In this document: piece after piece, positions 8,905 to 18,487 of the stretch
How the letters are laid out: every line of letters begins with the position of its first letter
Numbering within the stretch: the stretch's first letter is position 1
From: Shinella sp. WSJ-2
Lineage (GTDB): Bacteria; Pseudomonadota; Alphaproteobacteria; Rhizobiales; Rhizobiaceae
DNA: 55,229 bases
Assembly: GCF_003432075.1 (NCBI RefSeq)
Contig: NZ_QWBU01000019.1
Coordinates: 1 to 55,229, forward strand
Direction of reading: 5' to 3'
Translations under genes and position numbers: made by a program
The notes under the pieces: generated by a model
The model's database searches: none
Told to the model about the DNA's origin: nothing
Seen by the model: only the letters and a program-made list of their open reading frames with translations

Positions 8905-9471
8905 ATGGCACAGGAAAAGCGCGGTCGCGAAGACCGCCAGCCCCGCGAAGAGCGCGACAGCGAGTTTGTCGATAAGCTCGTCGCGATCAACCGCGTCGCG
9001 AAGGTCGTCAAGGGCGGCCGTCGTTTCGGTTTTGCAGCTCTCGTCGTCGTCGGCGACCAGAAGGGCCGCGTCGGCTTCGGCCATGGCAAGGCTCGTGAAG
9101 TTCCGGAAGCGATCCGGAAGGCCACCGAAGCCGCCAAGCGCGACCTGATCTTCGTACCGCTGCGCTCTGGCCGCACGCTGCACCACGACGTGCACGGCCG
9201 TCACGGCGCCGGCAAGGTTCTGCTTCGTTCGGCCAAGGCCGGTACCGGTATCATCGCCGGTGGCCCGATGCGCGCCGTCTTCGAAACGCTCGGCGTTCAC
9301 GACGTCGTCGCCAAGTCGACCGGCTCCTCGAACCCGTACAACATGATCCGTGCGACGTTCGACGCCCTCAAGAGCCAGATGCACCCGAAGGACATCGCAG
9401 CTCAGCGCGGCATGAAGTACGCCACGCTGCAGGCTCGCCGTACGTCTGCCGGCGTTGCTGCCGAAGAATAA
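8905..9471 (+). CDS. rpsE: 30S ribosomal protein S5
   Basis: A 188-residue S5 with an N-terminal double-stranded-RNA-binding domain ([20 protein letters not shown], then [14 protein letters not shown]) and a C-terminal domain with [17 protein letters not shown]. The VVKGGRRF loop is the position of spectinomycin-resistance changes elsewhere and looks wild type. The start has an unusually purine-rich leader (AAAAGAAAAAGGAAAAGGACA) that contains the ribosome binding site. rpmD follows 12 nt later. Confidence 0.97.
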   Translation: MAQEKRGREDRQPREERDSEFVDKLVAINRVAKVVKGGRRFGFAALVVVGDQKGRVGFGHGKAREVPEAIRKATEAAKRDLIFVPLRSGRTLHHDVHGRHGAGKVLLRSAKAGTGIIAGGPMRAVFETLGVHDVVAKSTGSSNPYNMIRATFDALKSQMHPKDIAAQRGMKYATLQARRTSAGVAAEE

Positions 9472-9483
9472 GGAGCACTGATC

Positions 9484-9687
9484 ATGGCTAAGAAAGAAAC
9501 CGCCAAGAAGACGGTGACTGTCGAGCAGATCGGCAGCCCCATCCGCCGTCCGGCCATCCAGCGCGCGACGCTCGTTGGCCTGGGTCTCAACAAGATGCAC
9601 CGGGTTCGCACGCTGGAAGACACGCCGTCTGTCCGCGGCATGATCCGTGCCGTCCAGCACCTCGTTCGCGTCGTCGAAGAGAAGTGA
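9484..9687 (+). CDS. rpmD: 50S ribosomal protein L30
   Basis: A 67-residue L30, slightly longer than the 58-60 residues common elsewhere because of a lysine-rich N-terminal extension ([14 protein letters not shown]). The core [20 protein letters not shown] and [19 protein letters not shown] is typical. The gene is small but placed exactly between rpsE and rplO as expected, with an AAGGAGCACTGATC ribosome binding region. Confidence 0.96.
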   Translation: MAKKETAKKTVTVEQIGSPIRRPAIQRATLVGLGLNKMHRVRTLEDTPSVRGMIRAVQHLVRVVEEK

Positions 9688-9698
9688 GGGGATAGATC

Positions 9699-10178
9699 AT
9701 GAAACTCAACGAAATCAAGGACAACGAAGGCTCCTCGAAGAACCGCAAGCGCGTCGGTCGCGGTATCGGTTCGGGCAAGGGCAAGACCGGTGGTCGCGGC
9801 GTCAAGGGTCAGAAGGCTCGTTCGGGCGTTGCCATCAACGGCTTCGAAGGCGGTCAGATGCCCATCTACCGTCGTCTGCCGAAGCGTGGCTTCAACAACA
9901 TCTTCGCGTCTGACTTCGTCACCGTATCGCTCGGCCGCGTTCAGCAGGCCATCGACGCCGGCAAGCTTGACGCCAAGGCGACCGTTGATGCCGCTGCCCT
10001 CAAGGCAGCCGGTGTTATCCGTCGCGAGAAGGATGGCGTACGCGTTCTGTCCGACGGCGAGCTGAAGGCCAAGGTTGCCTTCGAAGTCGCCGGCGCCTCC
10101 AAGCCCGCGATCGAAAAGATCGAAAAGGCCGGCGGCTCGATCAAGCTGCTGGTGGCAGCCGCAGAAGCCGCCGAATAA
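9699..10178 (+). CDS. rplO: 50S ribosomal protein L15
   Basis: A 159-residue L15 with the glycine-rich N-terminal arm ([20 protein letters not shown]) that threads through 23S rRNA, then a globular Ala/Lys-rich C-terminal domain. It is the last gene before a textbook terminator at 10191-10221. The spc transcript therefore probably ends here in large part, and secY begins a new unit. Confidence 0.97.
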   Translation: MKLNEIKDNEGSSKNRKRVGRGIGSGKGKTGGRGVKGQKARSGVAINGFEGGQMPIYRRLPKRGFNNIFASDFVTVSLGRVQQAIDAGKLDAKATVDAAALKAAGVIRREKDGVRVLSDGELKAKVAFEVAGASKPAIEKIEKAGGSIKLLVAAAEAAE

Positions 10179-10190
10179 TTCGACATTTAA

Positions 10191-10221
10191 TCGCCCGGTG
10201 TGCTTCACACCGGGCGATTTT
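10191..10221 (+). terminator. Strong intrinsic terminator after rplO
   Basis: An 11-bp perfect stem, CGCCCGGTGTG (10192-10202) with CACACCGGGCG (10206-10216), loop CTT, extended by an outer T-A pair and followed by TTTTG. It lies 13 nt after the rplO stop and separates the ribosomal genes from secY. Confidence 0.9.
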
Positions 10222-10309
10222 GCTCCCATATGTGAGCCTCACGACGATAGACGGATTCTCAAATCTGCATCGTTATCCGGAATTAAAACCAGGGTGAGGC
10301 CGGGATTGC

Positions 10310-10338
10310 TTGACAATCCGCGTTTCAACCGGTTTAGG
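10310..10338 (+). promoter_or_regulatory. Sigma-70 type promoter for secY-adk
   Basis: TTGACA (10310-10315), a 17-nt spacer, then TTTAGG (10333-10338). The -35 box is perfect and the spacing ideal; the -10 box is of the loose rhizobial kind. It lies in the 318-nt gap between the rplO terminator and secY, about 160 nt before the secY start. The rest of that gap shows no gene that I can support. Confidence 0.6.
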
Positions 10339-10496
10339 CTCCATCCGCCCGATTTGCTGCAACGGCAGGCGGGCACGACCAATTTCAGCATCGGCGTGAC
10401 CGGTCCGGGGAGGGCAGGGCGCAGGTGCCAAACGGATCAGCCATTCCGGACCTGGCCGGGCTTCACCGCCGCCGGATCGGCTACGCGGAGAAATGC

Positions 10497-11837
10497 ATGG
10501 CTTCGGCAGCGGAACAACTTGCCTCTAATCTGAACTTCTCGACTTTCGCCAAGGCGGAAGACCTGAAGAAGCGCCTCTGGTTCACGCTGGGCGCGCTGCT
10601 CGTCTATCGTCTCGGCACCTATATCCCTTTGCCGGGCCTCAATCCCGAAGCCTTTGCCCAGGCCTTCCGCGGCCAGTCCGGCGGCATTCTCGGCCTGTTC
10701 AACATGTTCTCCGGCGGCGCCGTCGAGCGCATGGCGATCTTCGCACTCGGCATCATGCCGTATATCTCCGCGTCGATCATCGTGCAGCTGATGACCTCCG
10801 TCGTGCCTTCGCTGGAACAGCTGAAGAAGGAAGGCGAACAGGGCCGCAAGATCATCAACCAGTACACCCGCTACGGCACGGTGCTACTCGGCACGCTGCA
10901 GGCCTACGGCATTTCCGTCGGCCTGGAGAGCGGGGCGGGCCTCGTGAACGATCCGGGCTGGTTCTTCCGCATTTCCACCGTTATCTCGCTGCTCGGCGGC
11001 ACGATGTTCCTGATGTGGCTCGGTGAGCAGATCACCTCGCGCGGCATCGGCAACGGCATTTCGCTTATCATCTTTGCCGGTATCGTTGCAGCCCTGCCGC
11101 ACGCTCTGGCCGGCACGCTGGAACTCGGCCGCACGGGCGCCCTGTCCTTCGGCGTGATTCTCGCCGTCGTGCTCATGGCCGTCGTCGTCATCGCGCTCAT
11201 CGTCTTCGTGGAACGCGCCCAGCGCCGCCTTCTGATCCAGTATCCGAAGCGCCAGGTCGGCAACCGCATGTTCCAGGGCGATACCTCGCACCTGCCGCTG
11301 AAGCTCAACACCTCGGGCGTCATTCCGGCGATCTTCGCGTCGTCGCTGCTGCTGCTTCCGGCAACGCTGGCAGGCTTCTCGAACACATCCGAGCTGCCCT
11401 CCTGGGCGACCGCCGTCATCGCGTCGCTCGGCCATGGCAAGCCCCTCTACATGGTGCTCTACGCCGCCATGATCGCTTTCTTCGCCTTCTTCTACACGGC
11501 CATCGTCTTCAATCCGAAGGACACGGCCGATAACCTGAAGAAGCACGGCGGCTTCATCCCCGGTATTCGTCCGGGCGAGCGCACCGCCGAATATATCGAC
11601 TACGTGCTGACCCGCATCACGGTCATCGGCGCGGCCTACCTGATGTTCGTCTGCATTCTTCCCGAAATCCTGATCTCGCAGACCGGGGTGCCGTTCTACC
11701 TTGGTGGTACGTCGCTTTTGATTGTTGTCAGCGTGACCCTCGATACTGTAGCACAGATACAGGGTCACCTGATTGCTCAGCAGTATGAGGGGCTGATCAA
11801 GAAGTCGAAGCTGCGTGGAGGAAAGAGGGGACGATGA
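10497..11837 (+). CDS. secY: Protein translocase subunit SecY
   Basis: A 446-residue inner-membrane protein with ten predicted transmembrane helices, the pore of the SecYEG translocon. Visible marks are [20 protein letters not shown] early on, the [15 protein letters not shown] helix with the [17 protein letters not shown] loop, and [16 protein letters not shown]. The frame is open from a GTG at 10425, but ATG 10497 has GGAG 7 nt upstream and gives the family length. The stop overlaps the adk start (ATGA), so the two are co-translated. Confidence 0.96.
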   Translation: MASAAEQLASNLNFSTFAKAEDLKKRLWFTLGALLVYRLGTYIPLPGLNPEAFAQAFRGQSGGILGLFNMFSGGAVERMAIFALGIMPYISASIIVQLMTSVVPSLEQLKKEGEQGRKIINQYTRYGTVLLGTLQAYGISVGLESGAGLVNDPGWFFRISTVISLLGGTMFLMWLGEQITSRGIGNGISLIIFAGIVAALPHALAGTLELGRTGALSFGVILAVVLMAVVVIALIVFVERAQRRLLIQYPKRQVGNRMFQGDTSHLPLKLNTSGVIPAIFASSLLLLPATLAGFSNTSELPSWATAVIASLGHGKPLYMVLYAAMIAFFAFFYTAIVFNPKDTADNLKKHGGFIPGIRPGERTAEYIDYVLTRITVIGAAYLMFVCILPEILISQTGVPFYLGGTSLLIVVSVTLDTVAQIQGHLIAQQYEGLIKKSKLRGGKRGR

Positions 11838-12418
11838 GACTGATTTTTCTGGGACCGCCGGGGGCCGGGAAGGGAACCCAAGCCAAGCTCCTGACGGAAA
11901 AGTACGGCATTCCGCAGCTTTCCACGGGTGACATGCTGCGGGCGGCCGTCGCCGCCGGCACGGATGTCGGTAAGCGCGCCAAGGCCGTCATGGACGCCGG
12001 ACAGCTCGTCTCCGACGCGATCGTCAACGAAATCGTTTCCGATCGAATCGATTCGGCTGACTGCGCCAAGGGTTTCATCCTCGACGGTTACCCGCGCACG
12101 GTTCCGCAGGCGCAGGCCCTCGACGAAATCCTTGCCGGCAAGGGCATTGCCCTCGACGCCGTCATCGAACTGAAGGTCGACGAGGACGCGCTGGTCAAGC
12201 GCATGGAGAATCGCGTTGCCGAAACGATCGCCGCCGGCGGTACGGTTCGCTCCGACGATAATCCGGAGGCCTTCAAGCGTCGTCTCACGGAATACCGCGA
12301 GAAGACTGCGCCGCTGTCGAATTACTACGCTTCGACGGGCAAGCTTCAGACGGTCGACGGCATGGCCAATGTCGACAAGGTGACTGCCGAGATCGGTGGA
12401 ATCCTGGAGAACGCCTGA
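11834..12418 (+). CDS. adk: Adenylate kinase, short-lid form
   Basis: A 194-residue kinase that interconverts AMP + ATP and 2 ADP. The P-loop GPPGAGKGT lies at residues 7-15, STGDMLR follows in the AMP-binding region, and [13 protein letters not shown] marks the centre. It lacks the approximately 27-residue zinc-type LID insertion, as is usual in alphaproteobacteria. secY-adk linkage is widespread in bacteria. The 228 nt after it hold a promoter for the alpha block. Confidence 0.96.
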   Translation: MRLIFLGPPGAGKGTQAKLLTEKYGIPQLSTGDMLRAAVAAGTDVGKRAKAVMDAGQLVSDAIVNEIVSDRIDSADCAKGFILDGYPRTVPQAQALDEILAGKGIALDAVIELKVDEDALVKRMENRVAETIAAGGTVRSDDNPEAFKRRLTEYREKTAPLSNYYASTGKLQTVDGMANVDKVTAEIGGILENA

Positions 12419-12446
12419 TATCAGGTTAAAAAGGACGGCCGGGGAG

Positions 12447-12475
12447 TTGACTTTTTCGGCCGATTCCCCTTAAGA
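12447..12475 (+). promoter_or_regulatory. Probable promoter for rpsM-rpsK-rpoA-rplQ
   Basis: TTGACT (12447-12452), a 17-nt spacer ending in CCCC, and TTAAGA (12470-12475). The -35 box is strong and the -10 box weak, a balance common in rhizobial housekeeping promoters. It lies about 170 nt before rpsM, leaving a long 5' leader. Confidence 0.5.
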
Positions 12476-12646
12476 CAGCGCCAACTCGCGACATGAACCT
12501 TGCGATCGGCGCGGACTTCCAAGAACGAAGTCCGGGTACGGTCGTTTTCGACGTGTCCCGAACATCAATTGAGCAGCGGTCGTTTCGGCCGTATCGAATG
12601 AAGAAAACCACTTGCCGGATGGCAACTGGAAGCAAGGAGAACAGGC

Positions 12647-13015
12647 GTGGCACGTATCGCTGGCGTCAACATCCCGACCGCGAAGCGCGTAGTCATCGCG
12701 CTGACCTACATCCACGGGATCGGCCCGAAATTCGCACAGGAAATCATCGAGAAGGTCGGTATTCCGGCTGATCGTCGCGTGCACCAGCTCACGGACGCAG
12801 ACATCCTGCAGATCCGTGAAACCATTGACCGTGACTACCAGGTCGAAGGCGACCTGCGTCGCGAAACCTCGATGAATATCAAGCGTCTCATGGACCTCGG
12901 TTGCTACCGTGGCCTGCGTCACCGTCGTGGCCTTCCGGTCCGCGGTCAGCGCACGCACACCAACGCCCGCACCCGCAAGGGCCCGGCGAAGGCAATCGCA
13001 GGCAAGAAGAAGTAA
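12647..13015 (+). CDS. rpsM: 30S ribosomal protein S13
   Basis: A 122-residue S13 that starts with GTG behind AAGGAGAACAGGC. It opens [20 protein letters not shown] and ends [19 protein letters not shown], both classic. S13 contacts P-site tRNA and 5S-bearing parts of the 50S. The alpha block here is rpsM-rpsK-rpoA-rplQ without rpsD, as expected in alphaproteobacteria, so the S4-based feedback known from E. coli cannot act through a cotranscribed rpsD. Confidence 0.97.
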   Translation: MARIAGVNIPTAKRVVIALTYIHGIGPKFAQEIIEKVGIPADRRVHQLTDADILQIRETIDRDYQVEGDLRRETSMNIKRLMDLGCYRGLRHRRGLPVRGQRTHTNARTRKGPAKAIAGKKK

Positions 13016-13034
13016 TTTCCCGGAAACGGGGAAC

Positions 13035-13065
13035 GAGGGGCTGGCGCTTCGCGCCGGCCTCTTTT
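13035..13065 (+). terminator. Terminator-like hairpin after rpsM
   Basis: A 9-bp stem GGCTGGCGC/GCGCCGGCC (13039-13047 with 13051-13059, loop TTC, one U-G pair), extended by three outer pairs and followed by TTTT. It lies 20 nt after the rpsM stop, inside the alpha operon, so it may attenuate transcription rather than end it. Confidence 0.6.
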
Positions 13066-13100
13066 GAGTTTCGAGCGGGGCCTTGTTTTTCATCAAGAGG

Positions 13101-13235
13101 TCCCGGTCGGTGGAGCTGCTGGCACTACGGCAGTGACGATATCGCCGCAGACGTTCCCCTTCGGGGCGTGTGCAAATTTTATTCAGGGCAGGGGTTTCGT
13201 CCCGGCCCGGTGGAGCCGCTGGCATTACGGCGGTG
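13101..13235 (+). repeat. Tandem RNA-hairpin repeat upstream of rpsK
   Basis: Two near-identical units of about 35 nt lie exactly 100 nt apart (13101-13135 and 13201-13235). Over the core 28 nt they differ by three transitions. Each can form a small hairpin (positions 15-19 with 30-34 of each hundred, 10-nt loop TGGCAYTACG). Two of the three changes fall on paired positions and restore pairing (U-A in copy 1, C-G in copy 2). A CCCC-UUCG-type hairpin at 13155-13166 lies between them. Copy 2 ends just before the rpsK ribosome binding site. Confidence 0.6.
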
Positions 13236-13259
13236 TAGAGATCAACGAAAGGACTATCC

Positions 13260-13649
13260 ATGGCCAAGGAAGCCGCACGCGTCCGCCGTCGCGAACGCAA
13301 GAACATCACCTCGGGTGTTGCTCACGTCAATTCTTCGTTCAACAACACGATGATCACCATCACCGATGCACAGGGCAACGCCATTGCCTGGTCGTCGGCC
13401 GGTGCAAAGGGCTTCAAGGGTTCGCGTAAGTCGACCCCGTTCGCTGCCCAGATCGCTGCTGAAGACTGCGCCAAGAAGGCTCAGGAACACGGCATGAAGT
13501 CGCTGGAAGTCGAAGTCTGCGGTCCGGGTTCCGGCCGTGAATCGGCTCTGCGCGCCCTCCAGGCTGCCGGCTTCATGATCACGTCCATCCGCGACGTGAC
13601 CCCGATCCCGCACAACGGTTGCCGTCCGCGCAAGAAGCGCCGCGTCTGA
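13260..13649 (+). CDS. rpsK: 30S ribosomal protein S11
   Basis: A 129-residue S11, starting [20 protein letters not shown], with [20 protein letters not shown] and the closing [19 protein letters not shown]11 forms part of the mRNA exit platform. A 244-nt gap separates it from rpsM, far more than usual inside this operon, and that gap carries a terminator-like hairpin plus a duplicated RNA motif. AAAGGA before the ATG serves as the ribosome binding site. Confidence 0.97.
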   Translation: MAKEAARVRRRERKNITSGVAHVNSSFNNTMITITDAQGNAIAWSSAGAKGFKGSRKSTPFAAQIAAEDCAKKAQEHGMKSLEVEVCGPGSGRESALRALQAAGFMITSIRDVTPIPHNGCRPRKKRRV

Positions 13650-13749
13650 TCATCGCATTCGAACAACCGTGGAGGCCATCCGGCTTCCACGGAACTTCAG
13701 GGCTCGGCCGTCACGATTGAATGGTGGCGGCGAACGGAAGGCAAAACAT

Positions 13750-14760
13750 ATGATCCAGAAAAACTGGCAGGAACTGATCAAGCCGAACAAGGTGGAATTC
13801 ACCTCCTCCGGCCGCACCAAGGCAAGCCTTGTTGCCGAGCCGTTGGAGCGTGGCTTCGGCCTGACGCTCGGCAACGCGCTGCGTCGCGTTCTCCTGTCGT
13901 CGCTGCGCGGTGCGGCTGTTACCGCCGTGCAGATCGACGGCGTCCTGCACGAGTTCTCGTCCATTCCCGGCGTCCGGGAAGACGTGACTGATATCGTGCT
14001 CAACATCAAGGAAATCGCCATCAAGATGGATGGCGACGATTCCAAGCGCATGGTTGTCCGCAAGCAGGGCCCGGGCGTCGTAACGGCTGGTGACATCCAG
14101 ACGGTCGGCGACATCGAGATCCTGAACCCGAACCATGTGATCTGCACCCTCGACGAGGGCGCGGAAATCCGCATGGAGTTCACGGTCAACAACGGCAAGG
14201 GCTACGTCCCGGCCGATCGTAACCGCTCTGAAGACGCTCCGATCGGCCTCATCCCGGTCGACAGCCTCTACTCGCCGGTCAAGAAAGTGTCCTACAAGGT
14301 GGAAAACACCCGTGAAGGCCAGGTTCTCGACTACGACAAGCTGACCATGTCCATCGAGACTGACGGCTCCGTCACCGGCGAAGATGCGATCGCGTTTGCA
14401 GCCCGCATTCTTCAGGACCAGCTCTCGGTCTTCGTCAACTTCGACGAACCGCAGAAGGAAGCCGAAGAAGAATCGGTCACCGAACTGGCGTTCAACCCGG
14501 CGCTCCTCAAGAAGGTCGACGAACTGGAACTTTCCGTCCGTTCGGCGAACTGCCTGAAGAACGACAACATCGTTTACATCGGCGATCTCATTCAGAAGAC
14601 CGAAGCCGAAATGCTTCGCACTCCGAATTTTGGTCGCAAGTCGCTCAACGAAATCAAGGAAGTTCTCGCTTCCATGGGCCTGCACCTCGGCATGGAAGTG
14701 CCGGCATGGCCGCCTGAGAACATCGAAGATCTCGCCAAGCGCTACGAAGACCAATACTAA
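13750..14760 (+). CDS. rpoA: RNA polymerase alpha subunit
   Basis: A 336-residue alpha subunit. The N-terminal dimerisation domain shows [23 protein letters not shown] sequence (residues 35-55) and the C-terminal domain shows the DNA- and activator-binding helices ending [20 protein letters not shown]. An in-frame ATG at 13669 is open, but the family start is [14 protein letters not shown] at 13750. The GGAAGGC box lies 10 nt or so upstream. It scaffolds polymerase assembly and receives upstream activator contacts. Confidence 0.97.
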   Translation: MIQKNWQELIKPNKVEFTSSGRTKASLVAEPLERGFGLTLGNALRRVLLSSLRGAAVTAVQIDGVLHEFSSIPGVREDVTDIVLNIKEIAIKMDGDDSKRMVVRKQGPGVVTAGDIQTVGDIEILNPNHVICTLDEGAEIRMEFTVNNGKGYVPADRNRSEDAPIGLIPVDSLYSPVKKVSYKVENTREGQVLDYDKLTMSIETDGSVTGEDAIAFAARILQDQLSVFVNFDEPQKEAEEESVTELAFNPALLKKVDELELSVRSANCLKNDNIVYIGDLIQKTEAEMLRTPNFGRKSLNEIKEVLASMGLHLGMEVPAWPPENIEDLAKRYEDQY

Positions 14761-14766
14761 GGCCGC

Positions 14767-14880
14767 ACGCGCCCCTCGGGGCGCGTAAAGCTGGCCTTAG
14801 CATGATTAACGCGCATTTACCTTGGTCCCGCGGAGCGCGGGACGGACATGCGCCCCATCAAACGGCAGGCAACAGCCTGC
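14767..14880 (+). promoter_or_regulatory. Three hairpins between rpoA and rplQ
   Basis: Perfect stems occur at 14767-14786 (ACGCGCCCC/GGGGCGCGT), 14825-14843 (GTCCCGC/GCGGGAC) and 14865-14880 (GCAGGC/GCCTGC), the last ending 6 nt before the rplQ ribosome binding site. None has a U-tract. They may set differential mRNA stability between rpoA and rplQ. Confidence 0.4.
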
Positions 14881-14898
14881 ATGTGAAGGAGACCCGAG

Positions 14899-15324
14899 AT
14901 GCGCCACCAGAATTCCGGTCGCAAACTCAACCGTACTGCCAGCCACCGCAAGGCGATGTTCGCCAACATGGCTGCCTCGCTCATCCTGCATGAGCAGATC
15001 GTAACGACGCTGCCGAAGGCGAAGGAAATTCGCCCGATCGTCGAAAAGCTCGTAACGCTGGGCAAGCGCGGCGACCTGCATGCTCGCCGCCAGGCGATCT
15101 CGCAGATCCGCGACGTTGCCGTTGTTTCGAAGCTGTTCGATGCAATCGCAACCCGCTACGCCAGCCGCAACGGTGGCTACCTGCGTATCATGAAGGCTGG
15201 CTACCGCCACGGCGACAACGCCCCGCTCGCCGTCATCGAGTTCGTTGAACGCGATGTCGATGCCAAGGGTGCAGCCGACAAGGCCCGCGTTGCCGCTGAA
15301 GCTGAAGCTGCCGAAGCCGCATAA
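14899..15324 (+). CDS. rplQ: 50S ribosomal protein L17
   Basis: A 141-residue L17, starting [20 protein letters not shown]. The core THRKAM-type block, [20 protein letters not shown] and [20 protein letters not shown] are all present, followed by an Ala/Glu-rich tail of about 25 residues ([16 protein letters not shown]). L17 sits near the tunnel exit. It closes the ribosomal cluster and is followed by a clear terminator. The ribosome binding site is AAGGAGA. Confidence 0.97.
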   Translation: MRHQNSGRKLNRTASHRKAMFANMAASLILHEQIVTTLPKAKEIRPIVEKLVTLGKRGDLHARRQAISQIRDVAVVSKLFDAIATRYASRNGGYLRIMKAGYRHGDNAPLAVIEFVERDVDAKGAADKARVAAEAEAAEAA

Positions 15325-15351
15325 GCATCACCGTTCGATCCGAACGGTTTG

Positions 15352-15380
15352 AAGCCGGACGCCACCGCGTCCGGCTTTTT
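15352..15380 (+). terminator. Intrinsic terminator after rplQ
   Basis: An 11-bp stem AAGCCGGACGC/GCGTCCGGCTT (15352-15362 with 15367-15377, loop CACC) runs into TTTTTCTTT. A smaller hairpin (CCGTTCG-ATC-CGAACGG) precedes it. This ends the ribosomal super-cluster. Confidence 0.9.
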
Positions 15381-15499
15381 CTTTGCGTGAAGGCGAGGTC
15401 TGCGTGTGAAAGGTGGGGCAAGATTTCGGAAACCATGTCCCTAGGCATTGTTTTCAGCCCTTACTCCTAAAATTCACCAGCATCTAAAATCGGGTTCGA

Positions 15500-16702
15500 A
15501 TGATGAGCGAGAACTTCGCATTCCTGCTGCCGGTGGTTCTCACTCTGTTCGGCGTCGCGTTTCTCATCGTCGGCCGCTTTGGCAATCGCTCCGCCGTTTT
15601 CTGGGGCGCCGGTTATCTCTGCGCGGCGCTCGGCTTCCTCGCGCCGCTTCTTGAAATCATCGTTTCCGTGCCTGTTGTCGCGATGATGGCGGATGCCGCA
15701 TTCCTTGCTGCATTCCTGCTTTACAGCCACGGGCTCGTCACGCATTTCGAGGCGCAACGGCTTCTCGGCGCCCGTCTGACAATTGCCGCTGTCGCCTATG
15801 CTGGCACGACCTATGCGGTTCTGATCGCAGGGAGCCTGCGCTACGAGCTTTTCATCAACGACATCGCCTGCAGCCTGCTGATGCTGGTCGCTACGCTCTC
15901 CTCCTGGCGTCGGCGGCGCAATTGGGTCGATCGCGCCCTGCTGGGCGCAGTGATCTTCGTGATGCTGGAGACGTCTGTGCGGACGATTGTCTTCTTCGTC
16001 ATGGCCGGGACGCTGGCGATGGGCGAGTTCATCGGCTCGAGTTACGCCTATATCATGCAGATAACGTCGACCATCGGTGCGCTTGTTCTGGCTCTGACGG
16101 CGCTGTCTTCTGTCGCGCTGCGTATCGTCGAGCGGCATCGCAAGGCGGCGGAGGAAGATCCCCTGACCGGCCTGCTCAATCGCCGTGGCTTCGACCAGTT
16201 CATCCGCGAACGGGGTCACGCCACCGGTAGAGAGGCGGCGATCATTGTTGCCGATATTGACTGGTTCAAGTCGGTGAACGACCACTATGGCCATTCAACC
16301 GGCGACGATGTCATCCGTGAAGTGGCGGCGTTGCTACGCACACTGTCGTGGCCGGAGGCCGCTGTCGCGCGTTTCGGCGGCGAGGAGTTTGTGGCTTACT
16401 TACCCAATTGTCGGCTTCAGGACGCGCACACGCTGGCAAACACGGTTCGCCTTGCGCTCTCCGAGCGTGATTTCCGCAGCATCGGCATTGACCGCGCGAT
16501 CACTGCGAGCTTCGGTGTCGCGGTCACAGCCGCCGGCGACCATTCGATCCACGACGCAATCAGCCGCGCCGATCGGCTGCTTTATCTCGCCAAGAGCAGT
16601 GGCCGGAACCGGGTGGTCAGCAACGCCGCCGAGGTTTCAACGGCATCCGTCCCCAAACTCTTCGTCGTGAAAGACGATGGCGAGGCGGCAAGCCGCCGCT
16701 AG
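15500..16702 (+). CDS. Membrane-anchored diguanylate cyclase (GGDEF)
   Basis: A 400-residue protein with about six hydrophobic segments in residues 1-205 and a GGDEF domain in about 215-375. The domain starts DPLTGLLNRRGFDQFI, has ADIDWFKSVNDHYGHSTGDD, and carries the active-site loop as RFGGEEF near residue 293. It should make cyclic di-GMP from two GTP. The product-inhibition I-site (RxxD five residues before GGDEF) is absent: the segment reads SWPEAAVARF. An ATG one codon later (15503) is equally possible. Its stop overlaps that of msrQ by 4 nt on the other strand. Confidence 0.9.
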   Translation: MMSENFAFLLPVVLTLFGVAFLIVGRFGNRSAVFWGAGYLCAALGFLAPLLEIIVSVPVVAMMADAAFLAAFLLYSHGLVTHFEAQRLLGARLTIAAVAYAGTTYAVLIAGSLRYELFINDIACSLLMLVATLSSWRRRRNWVDRALLGAVIFVMLETSVRTIVFFVMAGTLAMGEFIGSSYAYIMQITSTIGALVLALTALSSVALRIVERHRKAAEEDPLTGLLNRRGFDQFIRERGHATGREAAIIVADIDWFKSVNDHYGHSTGDDVIREVAALLRTLSWPEAAVARFGGEEFVAYLPNCRLQDAHTLANTVRLALSERDFRSIGIDRAITASFGVAVTAAGDHSIHDAISRADRLLYLAKSSGRNRVVSNAAEVSTASVPKLFVVKDDGEAASRR

Positions 16703-17346
16703 GCTGAGCGCTCGCTTTCTCTCAGAGCCGGTCCCGACGGCCTCCGCTTCTTCCCGCGCAGCATCGGCCGGATCGGCCTGTAGGCGAGAAGCACTGCCAC
16801 CAACGCGATATAGGTCCACGGCTCGAACCCCACGACCTTCACCGACATGGCGAAGTGCAGCGCCCCGGCTGCGGTGATGATATAAATCAGCTTATGAAGC
16901 TTCACCCAGCGCGGCCCGAGACGGCGGATCGACCAATTGTTGGAGGTCAGCGCTAGTGGAATGAGCATTATGAAGGCGCCCATGCCAATCGTGATGAAGG
17001 GCCTTCTCACGATATCGACGAAAATCGCGGAAAAGTTCAGGTACTGGTCCAGCACCATATAGGTCAGGAAGTGCATCAGAACGTACCAGAATGCCAGCAG
17101 CCCGAGCGCCCGACGGTAGCGGATCCAGTTGATGCCAAAGAGATCGCGCATCGGCGTGATCGCCAGTGTGGCGACAAGGAAACGCAGCGCCCAGAGCCCC
17201 AGCAGGTGTTCGAATTCCTTTACCGTATTGCCGGGCAGCCGGCCCGTCGCGCCGAGCCAGAAGCCATAGGCCGCGGGCAGTAACCCAGCGGCATAGAGCA
17301 GCCAGATCGAGGCTGCATGGTATTTGCGGGGCAGGGTGGGCAGCAT
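16699..17346 (-). CDS. msrQ: Heme-binding membrane subunit MsrQ
   Basis: A 215-residue inner-membrane protein with six or so hydrophobic helices of the ferric-reductase-like fold (formerly YedZ). Likely heme-ligand histidines occur in FEHLLGLW, LMHFLTY, KLHKLIY and ALHFAMS. MsrQ passes electrons from the quinone pool or flavin to MsrP in the periplasm. It starts on the last base of the msrP stop (TGATG), a tight coupling that confirms the pairing. Confidence 0.93.
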   Translation of the reverse strand: MLPTLPRKYHAASIWLLYAAGLLPAAYGFWLGATGRLPGNTVKEFEHLLGLWALRFLVATLAITPMRDLFGINWIRYRRALGLLAFWYVLMHFLTYMVLDQYLNFSAIFVDIVRRPFITIGMGAFIMLIPLALTSNNWSIRRLGPRWVKLHKLIYIITAAGALHFAMSVKVVGFEPWTYIALVAVLLAYRPIRPMLRGKKRRPSGPALRESERSA

Positions 17347-18287
17347 CAGTAATTCGCCCTGAGATCCATGCCGCTATAGAGGCTGGCGACCTCGTCGGCA
17401 TAGCCGTTGAAGGGCAATGTAGGCCGGCGGTTCGCGCCGAAGAAGCCGCCTTCGCCGATGCGGTTTTCGCTCGCCTGGCTCCAGCGTGGATGGTCCACCT
17501 CCGGATTGACGTTGGCATAGAAGCCGTACTCATTCGGCGCGGAAATATTCCAGGTCGAGGGTGGCTGCTTGTCAGTCAGCGTGATCTTGACGATCGACTT
17601 GATGCCTTTGAAGCCGTATTTCCAGGGAACGACGAGACGTATCGGCGCGCCGTTCTGGTTAGGCAACGTCTTGCCGTAGACGCCAACGGCGAGGATGGCG
17701 AGTGGATGGCGGGCCTCGTCGAGCCGCAGGCCCTCGACATATGGCCAGGGCAGCGACTGGAAGTAACCTGATTGGCCCGGCATTTCCTCCGGTCGCACCA
17801 CCGTCTCGAAGGCAACGTACTTGGCATCACCCAGCGGCTCCACCTTGTCGAGCAGGGCCGCCAGCGGAAAGCCGACCCAGGGAATGACCATCGACCAGGC
17901 CTCGACGCAGCGCATGCGGTAGACCCGGTCCTCCAGGGGCATGGCCAGCAGCTCCTCGAGGCCGAATTCCTTCGGCTTGCCGACCAGTCCGTCCACCTTC
18001 ACCGTCCACGGCGTCGGCTTGAATTTTTCCGAGTTCGCCGCCGGGTCTTCCTTGCCCAGACCGAATTCGTAGAAATTATTGTAGCCCGTTACGTCCTTTT
18101 CGGGCGTCAGCGTCTCGTCGACCGTGTATTTGCTTTTGGACGCCTTCAGCGCTTCCGCAAAGGCTGGCGTTCCCGCCGCGGCAAGGGCGCCGCCGGCTGC
18201 CGCTGCCAGAAAGCCGCGGCGGTTCAGGAACCAGCGCTCGGGCGTAATTTCAGAAGAGGCGATGCGCGTGGGGCGGTAGAGAGACAT
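17346..18287 (-). CDS. msrP: Periplasmic methionine sulfoxide reductase MsrP
   Basis: A 313-residue molybdopterin enzyme (formerly YedY) that repairs oxidised methionines in envelope proteins. A twin-arginine signal is visible near residues 22-45 ([18 protein letters not shown] ... AFA). The catalytic Mo-ligand Cys lies in [15 protein letters not shown]. The frame is open further upstream, but ATG at 18287 gives the family start MSLYRPTRI. msrP and msrQ form a two-gene operon divergent from the DegP-type protease, another envelope quality-control gene. Confidence 0.94.
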   Translation of the reverse strand: MSLYRPTRIASSEITPERWFLNRRGFLAAAAGGALAAAGTPAFAEALKASKSKYTVDETLTPEKDVTGYNNFYEFGLGKEDPAANSEKFKPTPWTVKVDGLVGKPKEFGLEELLAMPLEDRVYRMRCVEAWSMVIPWVGFPLAALLDKVEPLGDAKYVAFETVVRPEEMPGQSGYFQSLPWPYVEGLRLDEARHPLAILAVGVYGKTLPNQNGAPIRLVVPWKYGFKGIKSIVKITLTDKQPPSTWNISAPNEYGFYANVNPEVDHPRWSQASENRIGEGGFFGANRRPTLPFNGYADEVASLYSGMDLRANY

Positions 18288-18487
18288 GGTGTGGCTCGAC
18301 TGGTTGGTTGTTTCCCTGCTTCTACGTAACGGCGGAGCATGTTGTTTCAACGGCCGCGAATATTTCTTGCGACCACTTTTTCGTGCGCATTATGTGAAGC
18401 TGCGCGAGTGGTGAAGATTGCAAAGTTTGCCTTTTTTCCTGCGAAATCCTATCTGATCGTGAGGCGGAAACGAAGGAGACTCAATTT

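Noticed and set aside
18288-18487. EcfG-type promoter on the msrP side of the msrP/protease gap
   Set aside because: GAAAC and CGTT elements occur, but they are only about 12 nt apart, too close for GGAAC-N16/17-CGTT.
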